Source: an uncultured Pseudokineococcus sp. | Lineage (GTDB): Bacteria; Actinomycetota; Actinomycetes; Actinomycetales; Quadrisphaeraceae | Direction of reading: 5' to 3' | DNA length: 64,000 bases | Assembly: GCF_947499845.1 (NCBI RefSeq) | Contig: NZ_CANMPM010000016.1 | Location: 1 to 64,000 of the forward strand | Shown here: one piece after another, positions 1 to 8,185 of the stretch | Position numbering within the stretch: the first letter of the stretch is position 1 | Layout of the letters: each line of letters opens with the position of its first letter | Made by a program: the position numbers and the translations under genes | Notes under the pieces: generated by a model | The model's input: the letters and a program-made list of their open reading frames with translations, nothing else | What the model was told of the DNA's origin: nothing | Database searches by the model: none

Positions 1-72
1 ACGCCCACCCGCCCGACGACGACTCCAGGCCCGCCACCGACCAGGCACCGCGACCTATCGGTGGATCAGGGC

Positions 73-480
73 TCAGAGGGCGCGGCCGAGGACCAGTCCG
101 AGCGCGGCCGCGAGGGTGCTGACGACGACGGTGGCGGCGGCCGCCGCGGCGGCGGCACCGACGCGGCGCTGCTCGAGCAGGCGCAGCACCTCGACGACGG
201 CGGTGCCGAAGGTGGTGAAGCCGCCGCAGACGCCGGTGGCGAGCACGGCCGCCGCGGCGGCGTCGGACGCGGGCGCGGCGGGCCCGCCCAGCAGCCCGGT
301 GACGAGACCGATGAGCAGCGAGCCGAGCACGTTGACGACCGCGGTCCCCCACGGCAGCCGGCCGCCGAGCCGGGTGCGCACCTCGCCGTCCACGACGACG
401 CGCACGACGGCGCCCACCCCGCCGGCGAGGGCGACGAGCACGACGACCGCCCCGCTCACGAGCGCCGCCCCCGGGGCCAC
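73..480 (-). CDS. crcB: CrcB/Fluc fluoride channel, subunit 1
   Basis: Membrane channel that lets fluoride leave the cell; the family works as a dual-topology dimer. The 135-residue product is mostly four hydrophobic helices, about the usual size. Visible signatures are GGVGAVVR near residue 20, GTAVVNVLGS with the conserved Asn near residue 50, and GGFTTFGT near residue 87. It starts at GTG and overlaps the 3' end of the upstream crcB copy by 25 bp, so the two are one operon, as is usual for actinobacterial heteromeric CrcB pairs. I see no fluoride riboswitch ahead of the pair. Confidence 0.93.
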   Translation of the reverse strand: MAPGAALVSGAVVVLVALAGGVGAVVRVVVDGEVRTRLGGRLPWGTAVVNVLGSLLIGLVTGLLGGPAAPASDAAAAAVLATGVCGGFTTFGTAVVEVLRLLEQRRVGAAAAAAAATVVVSTLAAALGLVLGRAL

Positions 481-890
481 CGGGCGACCAGCGCGACGCC
501 CGCGGCGGCGGCCGCGACGCCCACGACGAGCGTCGTCGCCGCGTAGGCGACGGCGAGCGCGGGGGCGCCCGCCTCACCCAGCCGCACCGTCTCGAGCGCC
601 AGCGCGCTCGTCGTCGTGAGCCCGCCGAGCAGGCCGGAGCCCAGGACGACGCGCAGGGCGCGCCGGCGCCCGACGTCGGGCCCGGCGCGCACCAGCGCCT
701 CGAGCAGGGCCCCCAGCAGGAGGGCGCCGACGGCGTTGACGAGCAGCGTCCCCCACGGCCAGCCGCTGGCCTCGTGCGGGAGGGCCCGCCCCGCGGCCCA
801 GCGCAGCGCCGTGCCGGCGGACCCGCCGAGCAGGACCCCCAGGAGCAGGGACGGGGACCGGTGCGCCGGGCGCGCGTCGGGCTCGCTCAT
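456..890 (-). CDS. crcB: CrcB/Fluc fluoride channel, subunit 2
   Basis: Second CrcB paralogue, 144 residues, first gene of the crcB pair. It shows GGSAGTALRW near residue 22, GTLLVNAVGALLLG near 47, and GGLTTTSAL near 89. The last motif differs from the usual FTTFS of the family: the pore-lining Phe position is Thr here, while the partner keeps FTTFG. This fits a heterodimer with specialised halves. ATG at 890 was chosen because the hydrophobic core begins about 15 residues later; longer reading frames upstream are not membrane-like. Confidence 0.92.
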   Translation of the reverse strand: MSEPDARPAHRSPSLLLGVLLGGSAGTALRWAAGRALPHEASGWPWGTLLVNAVGALLLGALLEALVRAGPDVGRRRALRVVLGSGLLGGLTTTSALALETVRLGEAGAPALAVAYAATTLVVGVAAAAAGVALVARWPRGRRS

Positions 891-928
891 GCGGCGCTGA
901 TCAGCGGAGCGGGGTGCGGGACGTCGGC

Positions 929-1414
929 TCAGACGTCGGTGACGGTGAGCTCCCCGACCATGCTCGGGTGGGGGTCGCAGCGGTAGACGTAGTCGCCGGG
1001 CTGGAGGGAGACCCGCCACTGCGTCGTCGTGGTCTCCGGGACCGTCGTCGACTCGTCGACGCCGGGACCCTCGAGGTGGACGTTGTGCGAGGTCGCCGGG
1101 TCGTCCACCTCGACGACGTAGTCGCCCGCCGGCAGCTCGGTGACCTCCTGGCCGTCCGCGTCGACGAGGGAGATGACGTACGCCTCGGGGTCGTCCGGGG
1201 TGCCGACCGACGCACGCAGGACGGGGACGGACGCGTCCGCCGTCGCCGCACCGCCCTCGGAGGACGACCCGCCGGACGGGGCGGACGACGACGCGGACGA
1301 CGGGGCGGACGACGGGGCTGCGGCCGGCGCGCCCGCCGGCTCCGACGCGTCGTCGCCGCAGCCGGCGGTCGCGAGGACCAGCAGAGCGGCGAGCGCCAGG
1401 GCGGGTGCGCGCAC
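929..1414 (-). CDS. Cupredoxin-like copper lipoprotein
   Basis: Exported small blue-copper-type protein of 161 residues. The GTG start at 1414 is preceded by GGAGG at good spacing. An N-terminal signal peptide ends in a lipobox-like ATAGC with Cys at residue 19. A Ser/Ala/Gly-rich linker (about 25-60) follows, then a cupredoxin fold. Likely type 1 copper ligands are His in SHNVHLEG, and Cys, His and Met in YRCDPHPSM near the C-terminus. It lies 38 bp ahead of crcB and could be co-transcribed with it. Its redox partner is unknown; electron carriage or copper handling at the membrane is inferred. Confidence 0.85.
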   Translation of the reverse strand: MRAPALALAALLVLATAGCGDDASEPAGAPAAAPSSAPSSASSSAPSGGSSSEGGAATADASVPVLRASVGTPDDPEAYVISLVDADGQEVTELPAGDYVVEVDDPATSHNVHLEGPGVDESTTVPETTTTQWRVSLQPGDYVYRCDPHPSMVGELTVTDV

Positions 1415-1542
1415 GGCGACCTCCGTGTGGGTCGGGACCGCGCGGGCGCGCGGCGCCGGACGCCCGCCCGGCGCGACGAGCATCCCCCACCCGCCGCCGC
1501 GCCCACCCGCCGGGGCCCCCGGGGACCGGGACCGGGACCTCC

Positions 1543-2510
1543 TCAGCGCGCGCCGGCCGCGCGGACGAGCTGGTCGAGGTACCGGCGACGGACGACGGCG
1601 TGGCGCTCGAGACCGGCGGTCGTCAGCAGCCCCCCGGCCGCCGCCAGGACCTCGGCGGCCCTCACCGCGGCCCCGTAGGCGACCGCGTCGGCGACGACGC
1701 CGGGCCCGACCCGCAGGTGCAGGGAGACGCGCTCCTCACCGGCGACGACCGAGCGGCTGACCCGCTCGCGGACCTGGCGCCGGACGCCGTCGAAGGCCCT
1801 GGCCGCCGCGTCGAGGCCGGCGGCGACCCTGACGACGTCGTCCGTCCGCTGCACCGAGGGCGCTCGCGTCCCGTCCCGGCCCCCCACGTCCAGCAGCACG
1901 AGCTGGAGCTCGCGCAGGAGGTCGTCCATGTGCTCCTTGGCCGCCAGCAGCTCCCGGGCCGGCACATCGGGCACCACGACGACGTCCTCCTCGTCCACGG
2001 CGCCCCCGACGGCGACGGCCCCACCGCCCGGCGCCTCGGCGGCCGGGCCCTCGTCGTCCCACGCCGCCAGGAGGTCCTCCACGCTGAGGTCGGCGTCGTC
2101 GACGGCCCGCCCGTCCACCTCGAACCACACGACCTTGCCGTCGCCCGTCTCCCGAGCCCCCCAGCCGGAGGAGAGCCTGCGCACCAGGAGCAGGCCCCGC
2201 CCCGTCGTCGCGGTCGCGCTGGGGGCGGTGGAGATCGGCAGGACGCCGGACCCGTCGGACACCTCGACCCGCGCCCCGGCCTCGGCCGGGTGCACGGCGA
2301 CCTCGAAGCTCGTCCGGGCGTGCAGGACGGCGTTGCCCGCCAGCTCGGAGACCAGGAGCCCCGCGTCGTGGCCAGGTGCCCCAGGCCGACGGCCACCAGC
2401 GCGCCCTCGACGAGGCTGCGGGCTCCGCGCACCGCCTCGATGCGCGGGGGGAAGGTGCGCCTGGTCGACGACGTCGGCGCGCGCGGCGCGTCCTCGCGTC
2501 GTCCGCCCAT
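1543..2510 (-). pseudogene. Anti-sigma-type ATP-binding (HATPase) protein, interrupted by an apparent frameshift
   Basis: The reading frame opens at ATG 2510 (MGGRREDAPRAPTSS) and runs to about 2372. There the family sequence continues in another frame: the first frame gives LGHLATTRG, the second DAGLLVSELAGNAVLHARTS. Adding one G after LGHLA would restore HLADDAGLLVSELAGNAV, the N-box of HATPase_c_2/RsbW-like proteins; a G-box (TTGRGLLLVRRLSSGWG) follows in the second frame. About 150 uncharacterised residues extend to the stop. Proteins of this fold bind or phosphorylate anti-sigma antagonists. It is either a true single-base-deletion pseudogene or a sequencing error; the clean second frame over about 820 bp argues for recent damage or error. 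Confidence 0.75.
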
Positions 2511-2655
2511 GCCTGACCCACCCCCCCGAGCCCCGTACGACCGACGGTACTCGCGGCGACGCGGCGCAGGCCCCCGGCGACGTCCGCCCGTCGAGGAGGA
2601 GCGACCGGCCGTGGGCCGCGCCCGCCGGCGGTGCCGCGCGCGGGGACGGCGGAGC

Positions 2656-3612
2656 TCAGGCGGCGGGACCGTCCGCCGAGGCGAGCGCCAGCAGGTCGCG
2701 GGCGGCGCCCGCCGGGGGCGTCGCGCCGCCGCGCCAGACCGCGCGCAGCGTGCGCCGCAGGTCGACGCCGCGCACGGGGACGGCGACGAGGCGGCCGAGG
2801 GCCAGCTCGTCGGCGACGTCGAGGCTGCTCAGCGCCCCGGGTGCGACGCCCGCGACGACGGAGGCCCGCACCGCGGCCGCGCTGGCGAGGACGAGCGCGG
2901 GCTCGGCGACGTCGTGCCCCGCGGGCAGGGCCGCGGCGAGGGCCCGGCGCAGCGCCGACCGGGTGCCCGAGCCGCTCTCCCGGCTCACGAGCGGCGTCGC
3001 GGCGAGCTCGGCCGCGGCGATGCCGCTGCGGCGCCGCGCCCACGGGTGCTCCGGCGCGACGACGACGACGAGCCGGTCGGCCGCGACGGCGCGCGCGGCG
3101 AGCCCCTCGGGGGCCTCCGGGCCCTCCACGAAGCCGAGGTCGACCTCACCGGCCCGCACGAGCGCGGCGACCTCCTCGCTGTTCGTCGTCCGCAGCGCCA
3201 CCTGGGCCGGGGCGCGACCCGCATCCCGCTCGCGCCGGGCCGCCTCGGCGAGCCAGCGCGGCACGAGGTGCTCGGCGGCCGTGAGCGAGGCGGCCAGGCG
3301 CAGGTGGGTGGCGGCGTCCTGGCGCAGCGCCGTCGCCGCCGCGTCGAGGTGGGCGGCGGCGTCGAGCACGGCGTCGGCCCACCGCGCCACGAGCTCGCCG
3401 GCGGGGGTCAGCCGCGAGCCGCGGGCCCCGCGCAGGACGAGCGGGACGCCGACGAGCGCCTCGGTCGAGCGCAGCCGCGCCGAGGCGGCCTGCTGGGTGG
3501 TGCCGCAGGCGGCGCCCGCCGCCCCCAGCGACCCGAGGTCGCGCACCGCGACGAGCAGCTGGAGGGCCCGCAGGTCGGGCACGCGGTCGCCGAGCACGCC
3601 CGAGCGTCGCAC
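2656..3612 (-). CDS. LysR-family transcriptional regulator
   Basis: DNA-binding regulator of 318 residues, typical LysR length. The N-terminal winged helix-turn-helix (about 10-70) reads LRALQLLVAVRDLGSLGAAG then QQAASARLRSTEALVG. The remaining two thirds is the periplasmic-binding-like effector domain. It is divergent from the TDT transporter at 3701, so that transporter is the obvious target; the 88-bp gap would hold both promoters. GTG 3612 is used; a second GTG at 3582 (VPDLRAL) is equally possible. The effector is unknown; sulfite or a dicarboxylate is plausible from the neighbour. Confidence 0.88.
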   Translation of the reverse strand: MRRSGVLGDRVPDLRALQLLVAVRDLGSLGAAGAACGTTQQAASARLRSTEALVGVPLVLRGARGSRLTPAGELVARWADAVLDAAAHLDAAATALRQDAATHLRLAASLTAAEHLVPRWLAEAARRERDAGRAPAQVALRTTNSEEVAALVRAGEVDLGFVEGPEAPEGLAARAVAADRLVVVVAPEHPWARRRSGIAAAELAATPLVSRESGSGTRSALRRALAAALPAGHDVAEPALVLASAAAVRASVVAGVAPGALSSLDVADELALGRLVAVPVRGVDLRRTLRAVWRGGATPPAGAARDLLALASADGPAA

Positions 3613-3700
3613 CGACGCCCGCCAGCCACAACCGGGGGATGTGGGTCCACGCCGCGCTGGGGGCTACCGGCCCGGCGCGACGCGGCGCAGGGTCGACGAC

Positions 3701-4876
3701 GTGCCCGCCGCTCCCCCCGCTCCCGCCCCCGCCCCTCCCGCGACGCCGCCGGCGCCGCGCCGCCTGCTGCCCGCGCTCGAGCACCCGGGGCAGGCGCTCG
3801 AGCACGTCACGCCCAACTGGTTCGCCTCCGTCATGGGCACGGGCGTCGTCGCCGTCGCCGCGTCGTCGCTGCCCCTGCAGGGGGTGGTCCTCGACGCCGT
3901 CGCGCTCGTCGCCTGGCTGCTCGCCGCGACGCTCCTCGTCGTCCTGGCCGTCGCCTTCGCGCTGCACTGGCGGCGCCACCGGGCGCTCGCCGCCGGCTAC
4001 GCGCGCCACCCCGTCATGGCCGGCTTCTACGGCGCCCCGGCGATGGCGCTGCTGACGACGGGCGCGGGCGCGCACCTCGTCGGCGAGCGGCTCCTCGGCG
4101 AGGCCGCGGGCGTCGCCGTCTTCGCCGTCCTCTGGGTGCTCGGGACGACGCTGGGCGTGGCGACGGCCGTGTGGGTGCCCTTCCGCACCGCCACCCGCGC
4201 GGGGGACGCCGCCGCGGCGGGCGAGCGGGCCGGCGAGCCGCTGCCCGCGTGGATGATGCCGGTGGTCCCGCCGATGGTGTCGGCGTCGACGGGCGCGCTG
4301 CTCGTGCCCGAGGTGCCGGCCGGCCAGCTGCGGCTCGCGCTGCTGCTGGCGTGCGCGGCCCTCTTCGGGCTGGGCCTGCTCGCGGGGCTCATGACGGCGA
4401 CGCTCGTCCACGGGCGGCTCCTCACGGGCGGCCCGCTGCCCGTGCAGGCGGCGCCGACGACGTGGATCACCCTCGGCGTCGTCGGGCAGTCGGCCACCGC
4501 GGCGGTGCTCCTCGGCGGCGCGACCGCCGCGGTGGCGGGCGCGGGCTCGGACGCCGCGCGGGTCGTGCACGTCCTCGGCGTCGCCTACGCCGCCGCGATG
4601 GTCGGCTTCGGCGGCCTGCTCCTCTTCCTCGCGGCGGCGATGACGGCGCACGCCGCCCGCCGCGGCCTGCGCTTCTCGCTGACGTGGTGGAGCTTCACCT
4701 TCCCCGTCGGCACGTGCGTCACCGGCGCGAGCGGCCTGGCCGCCGCCACGGGCTCGACCGCCGCGGCCGCGCTCGCCGTGGGCCTCTTCTCGCTGCTCCT
4801 CCTGGCCTGGGCGCTCGTCGCCGGCCGGACGGCGCGCGGAGCCGCCAGCGGCGCGCTCCTCCTGCCGGCGGGCTGA
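3701..4876 (+). CDS. TDT/TehA-Mae1 family transporter (SLAC1-like)
   Basis: Integral membrane protein of 391 residues with about ten hydrophobic helices, as in the tellurite-resistance/dicarboxylate transporter (TDT) family that includes TehA, malate permease Mae1 and sulfite exporter Ssu1. The diagnostic start of the fold, HVTPNWFASVMGTGVVA, is near residue 37, and another conserved stretch is LTWWSFTFPVGTC near 327. A Pro/Ala-rich tail precedes helix 1. GTG at 3701 gives the shortest plausible product; the frame is open far upstream only because of GC bias. Substrate cannot be told from sequence; the nearby sulfite operon makes sulfite export a possibility. Confidence 0.85.
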   Translation: MPAAPPAPAPAPPATPPAPRRLLPALEHPGQALEHVTPNWFASVMGTGVVAVAASSLPLQGVVLDAVALVAWLLAATLLVVLAVAFALHWRRHRALAAGYARHPVMAGFYGAPAMALLTTGAGAHLVGERLLGEAAGVAVFAVLWVLGTTLGVATAVWVPFRTATRAGDAAAAGERAGEPLPAWMMPVVPPMVSASTGALLVPEVPAGQLRLALLLACAALFGLGLLAGLMTATLVHGRLLTGGPLPVQAAPTTWITLGVVGQSATAAVLLGGATAAVAGAGSDAARVVHVLGVAYAAAMVGFGGLLLFLAAAMTAHAARRGLRFSLTWWSFTFPVGTCVTGASGLAAATGSTAAAALAVGLFSLLLLAWALVAGRTARGAASGALLLPAG

Positions 4877-4950
4877 CGGGTCCCTCGAGCGCGCGGGCCG
4901 CGCGCGGGCACCCCGGGGCTGACAGCACCGCCGGAGGGACGTACCGTAGG

Positions 4951-4969
4951 GAAGGCAAGCCTCACCTGC
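4951..4969 (+). promoter_or_regulatory. Candidate DtxR/IdeR iron box
   Basis: The 19-mer GAAGGCAAGCCTCACCTGC matches the actinobacterial iron box TTAGGTTAGGCTCACCTAA at 12 of 19 positions, including the CTCACCT half-site. It lies 56 bp before the start of the siderophore-interacting protein, the kind of gene IdeR/DmdR represses in iron-replete cells. Match quality is moderate; function is inferred. Confidence 0.55.
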
Positions 4970-5025
4970 GGTCGTCGCGGGTGGGCCCCCACCGCCGGCC
5001 TCCCGCGCCGGACCCGAGGAGCTTC

Positions 5026-5916
5026 ATGACCACCACGACCGAGGCCCGCCCCGCCTCCGCACCGGCGCAGGCCGCGCCGCACCGGGAGCGGGTCGCGACG
5101 GCGCAGGCCGCCGGCCGGGCCGGGACGGCGCGCCGCCGCCCCGTGCGCGAGCGGCTCGCGGCCGTCGCCGTGCCGGTCCGGGTCAGCGCCGTCCGCCGCG
5201 TCACGCCGTCGGTCGTCCGGGTCACGCTCGCCGGGGAGGACCTGCGCGCGGCGCCCGCGCTGGGCGCCGACCAGTACTTCCGGCTCCTGCTGCCCCGCCC
5301 CGGCCAGGAGCGCCCGCGGCTGCCCGAGACGGAGCGGTGGTGGCCGGAGATGCAGGCCATGCCGGCCGACGAGCGCCCCGTGCTGCGCAACTACACGGTC
5401 CGCGACGCGCGCCCCGCGGACGGCGAGCTCGACGTCGACCTCGTGGCCCACGGCGAGACCGGCCCGGCGAGCACCTGGGCGCTGCGGGCCGCGCCCGGCG
5501 ACGAGGTGGGCGTCATCGTGCAGGACACGTGCTTCGCGCCCCCGGCCGGCACGGGGCACGTGCTCCTCGTCGCCGACGCGACGGGCGTGCCCGCGGCCGC
5601 CGGCATCCTCGCCGCGCTGCCGTCCGGGACGACGGCGACGGTCCTCGTCGAGGTGCCCACCGCGCAGGACGCCCCCGACCTGCCCGTGCGCGACGGCGTC
5701 GAGGTGTCCTGGCGGGTCGCGGGCGACGCGGGCTCCCTGCTCGAGGACGTCGCGGCGCGCTCGCTGCCGACCGCGGGCGTCTACGCGTGGGTCGCCGGGG
5801 AGGCCGCCCTGGCGACCTCCGTCCGCCGCCACCTCGTGCGCGAGCGCGGCCTCGGCAAGGACGACGTGTACTTCTGCGGGTACTGGCGCGCCGACGCCCC
5901 CGCCTACGCGGACTGA
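5026..5916 (+). CDS. Siderophore-interacting protein (FAD-dependent ferric-siderophore reductase)
   Basis: Cytoplasmic flavin reductase that frees iron from imported ferric siderophores. The 296-residue product has the FAD-binding barrel with the RNYTVRD motif near residue 125 and the C-terminal SIP domain ending in the family hallmark YFCGYWRADAPAY. ATG 5026 has GAGGAG just upstream. The first 45 residues are low-complexity and extra compared with most homologues. A candidate iron box precedes the gene. No siderophore transporter or synthetase gene is nearby, so it stands alone and converges on the cysG operon. Confidence 0.92.
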   Translation: MTTTTEARPASAPAQAAPHRERVATAQAAGRAGTARRRPVRERLAAVAVPVRVSAVRRVTPSVVRVTLAGEDLRAAPALGADQYFRLLLPRPGQERPRLPETERWWPEMQAMPADERPVLRNYTVRDARPADGELDVDLVAHGETGPASTWALRAAPGDEVGVIVQDTCFAPPAGTGHVLLVADATGVPAAAGILAALPSGTTATVLVEVPTAQDAPDLPVRDGVEVSWRVAGDAGSLLEDVAARSLPTAGVYAWVAGEAALATSVRRHLVRERGLGKDDVYFCGYWRADAPAYAD

Positions 5917-5946
5917 CCGGTCCGACCGGGCCGATCGGCCCCCCGC

Positions 5947-7257
5947 TCAGCCGGGCTGCGAGCCGGGCAGCGACCCGGACTGCGTGCCGTGCTGGGCCTC
6001 GGCGACGGCGCCCCACCCCGGGGCCAGGCGCACGACGTCGCCGACGACGACCACCGCCGGGGCGCGCACGCCCCGCTCGGCCGCGAGGTCGGCGATCGTC
6101 GCGAGGGTCCCGAGGGTCGTGCGCTGGCGCGGCCCGTACCCGTCCTCGACGACGGCGGCCGGGGTCGTCGGCGGGCGCCCCGTGGCCACGAGCGCGCGGG
6201 CCGACGCCGCGAGCGCGCTGACGCCCATGAGCAGGACCACGGTGTGCGCCTCCACCGGCACGCCCGCCAGCAGGGCCGGCGTCGCGGCGAGGTCCTCGTG
6301 GCCGGTGAGCACCGTGAAGCCGCGGGCGACGCCGCGGTGCGTCACGGGGATGCCGGCGGCCGCGGGCACCGACACCGCCGACGTGACCCCCGGGACGACC
6401 TCGACCTCGAGCCCGGCGGCGCGGCACGCCGCCAGCTCCTCCCCGCCGCGGCCGAAGACGTAGGGGTCGCCGCCCTTGAGCCGCACGACCGCCCGCCCGG
6501 CGAGCCCGTGCTCGACGAGGACCTCGTTGATGCGCTCCTGGGGCACCGGGTGGTTCCCCGGCGTCTTGCCGACGTCGACGACGAGCACGTCGTCGTCGAG
6601 CTCCTCGAGCACCGACCGGGGGCCCAGGCGGTCGACGACGACGACGTCCGCCTCGGCCAGCAGCCGTCGCCCGCGGGCCGTGAGCAGGCCCGGGTCGCCC
6701 GGCCCCCCGCCGACGAGCGCGACCCGCCCGGCTCCCCCAGACCCCGACCCCGACCGCGCCCCCGACCGCGCCCCCGACCGCCCCGGCGACCGGCGCAGCG
6801 GCAGGTCACCGGCCTGCAGGGCCGCCGCGACGCCGTCGCGCAGCCGCACCGCCCGCCGGGGGTCGCGGCCGGCGCTCACGGCCACGACGACGTCGTCGAC
6901 GCGCGCCACCGACGGCGTCCACGCCGTGGCGCGATCCGCGTCCCCGCGGTCCACGCACCACGTGCGGCGGCGCTCCGCCTCGGCCGAGACGGCCGCGTCC
7001 ACGGCCGGCAGGCCGGTCGCCGTGAACGCGAGCCAGGCGCCGTCGAGGTCGCCCTCGACGTAGGGCCGGCGCTCGAGGCGCACGCGCCCCGCGCCGGCCA
7101 GCGCCGCGAGGCCGGGCACGACCTCCGGGGCGACGACGACGACGTCGGCGCCCGCCGCGAGCAGCCCGTCGACGCTGCGCGCGGCCACCGCGCCGCCGCC
7201 CACGACGACGACGCGGCGGCCCCCGACGCGCAGGGACAGCGGGAGGAGGTCGCTCAC
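5947..7257 (-). CDS. cysG: Siroheme synthase: precorrin-2 dehydrogenase/ferrochelatase fused to uroporphyrinogen-III methyltransferase
   Basis: Makes siroheme, the prosthetic group of the sulfite reductase encoded upstream. The N-terminal part (about 1-165) is the CysG-N NAD-binding domain, with VVVVGGGAVAARSV near residue 16. The C-terminal part is the SUMT methyltransferase: VALVGGGPGDPGLLT, VVVDRLG, and the VRLKGGDPYVFGRGGEE signature near residue 263. The 436-residue length fits a two-domain fusion. A Gly/Ser/Arg linker near residues 168-182 is encoded by short tandem repeats at about 6741-6785. GTG 7257 starts 40 bp after cysH ends; the order is sir-cysH-cysG. Confidence 0.93.
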   Translation of the reverse strand: MSDLLPLSLRVGGRRVVVVGGGAVAARSVDGLLAAGADVVVVAPEVVPGLAALAGAGRVRLERRPYVEGDLDGAWLAFTATGLPAVDAAVSAEAERRRTWCVDRGDADRATAWTPSVARVDDVVVAVSAGRDPRRAVRLRDGVAAALQAGDLPLRRSPGRSGARSGARSGSGSGGAGRVALVGGGPGDPGLLTARGRRLLAEADVVVVDRLGPRSVLEELDDDVLVVDVGKTPGNHPVPQERINEVLVEHGLAGRAVVRLKGGDPYVFGRGGEELAACRAAGLEVEVVPGVTSAVSVPAAAGIPVTHRGVARGFTVLTGHEDLAATPALLAGVPVEAHTVVLLMGVSALAASARALVATGRPPTTPAAVVEDGYGPRQRTTLGTLATIADLAAERGVRAPAVVVVGDVVRLAPGWGAVAEAQHGTQSGSLPGSQPG

Positions 7258-7297
7258 GCGCCGGAGCGTGCCAGCCGGGGCCCGTGCTGCGGGCGGC

Positions 7298-8185
7298 TCA
7301 GGTGTGGATCCCGCACTCGGTCTTGCCGAGCCCGGCCCAGCGGCCCGACCGCGGGTCGGCCCCGGGCTCGACCCGCTGGGTGCACGGGGCGCAGCCGATC
7401 GAGGGGAACCCGTCGAGCAGCAGCGGGTTGAGCAGGACGCCGTGCTCCTCGGCGTAGCCGACGAGCTCGTCCCACGACCACGCCGCGATCGGGTTCACCT
7501 TGACGAGCCCGTGCTTCTCGTCGAACTGGACGACCGGCGCCCCGGTGCGCGTGGAGGCCTCCTCGCGCCGCACGCCCGTGACCCAGGCGTCGTAGCCCGC
7601 GAGCGCCGCCCGCAGCGGCTCCACCTTGCGCATCGCGCAGCACAGCCCCGGGTCGCGGTCGTGCAGCCGCGCGCCGTAGCGGGCGTCCTGCTCGGGCACC
7701 GTGAGGGCGGCCCGGACGTCGACGACCCGGACGTCCATCGTCTGCGCCACCGCGTCGCGCGTGCCGAGGGTCTCGGCGAAGTGGTAGCCCGTCTCGAGGA
7801 ACAGCACGTCCACGCCGGGACGGGCGCGCGACGCCAGGTGCGGGAGGACGGCGTTGGCCATCGAGGAGGCCACCGCGACGCCGTCGCCCAGCTCCTCGGC
7901 GACCCAGGTGAGCACCGCGAGGGCGCCGTCGACGCCTCGCGCGTCGCCGAAGCGGCGCTGCCCCTCCTCGGCCAGGGCCCGCAGCTCGGACTCCGTGCGG
8001 GTGCGCCGCCGCGCCGGCCCGCCCGCAGGTGCCTGCTCGTGGGCGACCTGCTCGGTGGCGGGGGCGACGTCCGGGTCCGTGCTCGGCCCGGACCCGACGC
8101 CGGAGGCGTCGCCGGGCGCTGCGCCGTGGCGGCGCGGCCGCGCCACGCCCCGGTCGGTGCTCCTCTCGACGCCCTGCGCGGTCAT
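7298..8185 (-). CDS. cysH: Adenylyl-sulfate (APS) reductase, iron-sulfur type CysH
   Basis: Reduces activated sulfate to sulfite in assimilation. The 295-residue product carries the two cysteine pairs that bind a [4Fe-4S] cluster (LCCAMRK and GCAPCTQ) and the C-terminal ECGIH catalytic Cys motif. The cluster pairs mark the APS-using branch rather than cluster-free PAPS reductases. The N-terminal 60 residues are low-complexity. The start ATG at 8185 overlaps the sir stop as ATGA, so translation is coupled to sulfite reductase. The sulfate-activating genes cysD/cysN and transporters are not in this window. Confidence 0.93.
   Translation of the reverse strand: MTAQGVERSTDRGVARPRRHGAAPGDASGVGSGPSTDPDVAPATEQVAHEQAPAGGPARRRTRTESELRALAEEGQRRFGDARGVDGALAVLTWVAEELGDGVAVASSMANAVLPHLASRARPGVDVLFLETGYHFAETLGTRDAVAQTMDVRVVDVRAALTVPEQDARYGARLHDRDPGLCCAMRKVEPLRAALAGYDAWVTGVRREEASTRTGAPVVQFDEKHGLVKVNPIAAWSWDELVGYAEEHGVLLNPLLLDGFPSIGCAPCTQRVEPGADPRSGRWAGLGKTECGIHT

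Noticed and set aside
1-72. A gene at the left edge
   Set aside because: No supported coding frame or RNA is visible in these 72 bases after the crcB stop.
891-928. A fluoride riboswitch ahead of crcB
   Set aside because: The 38-base gap is too short and lacks the conserved motif of that class.
1405-5916. A 1503-codon open frame on the plus strand
   Set aside because: Only its last 296 codons (5026-5916) have recognisable content. The rest is antisense to or out of frame with real genes and is open because high-GC DNA has few stop codons.
6741-6785. Short repeats inside cysG as a mobile or regulatory repeat
   Set aside because: They keep the reading frame and encode a Gly/Ser/Arg/Ala linker between the two enzyme domains, so simple slippage in a linker explains them.
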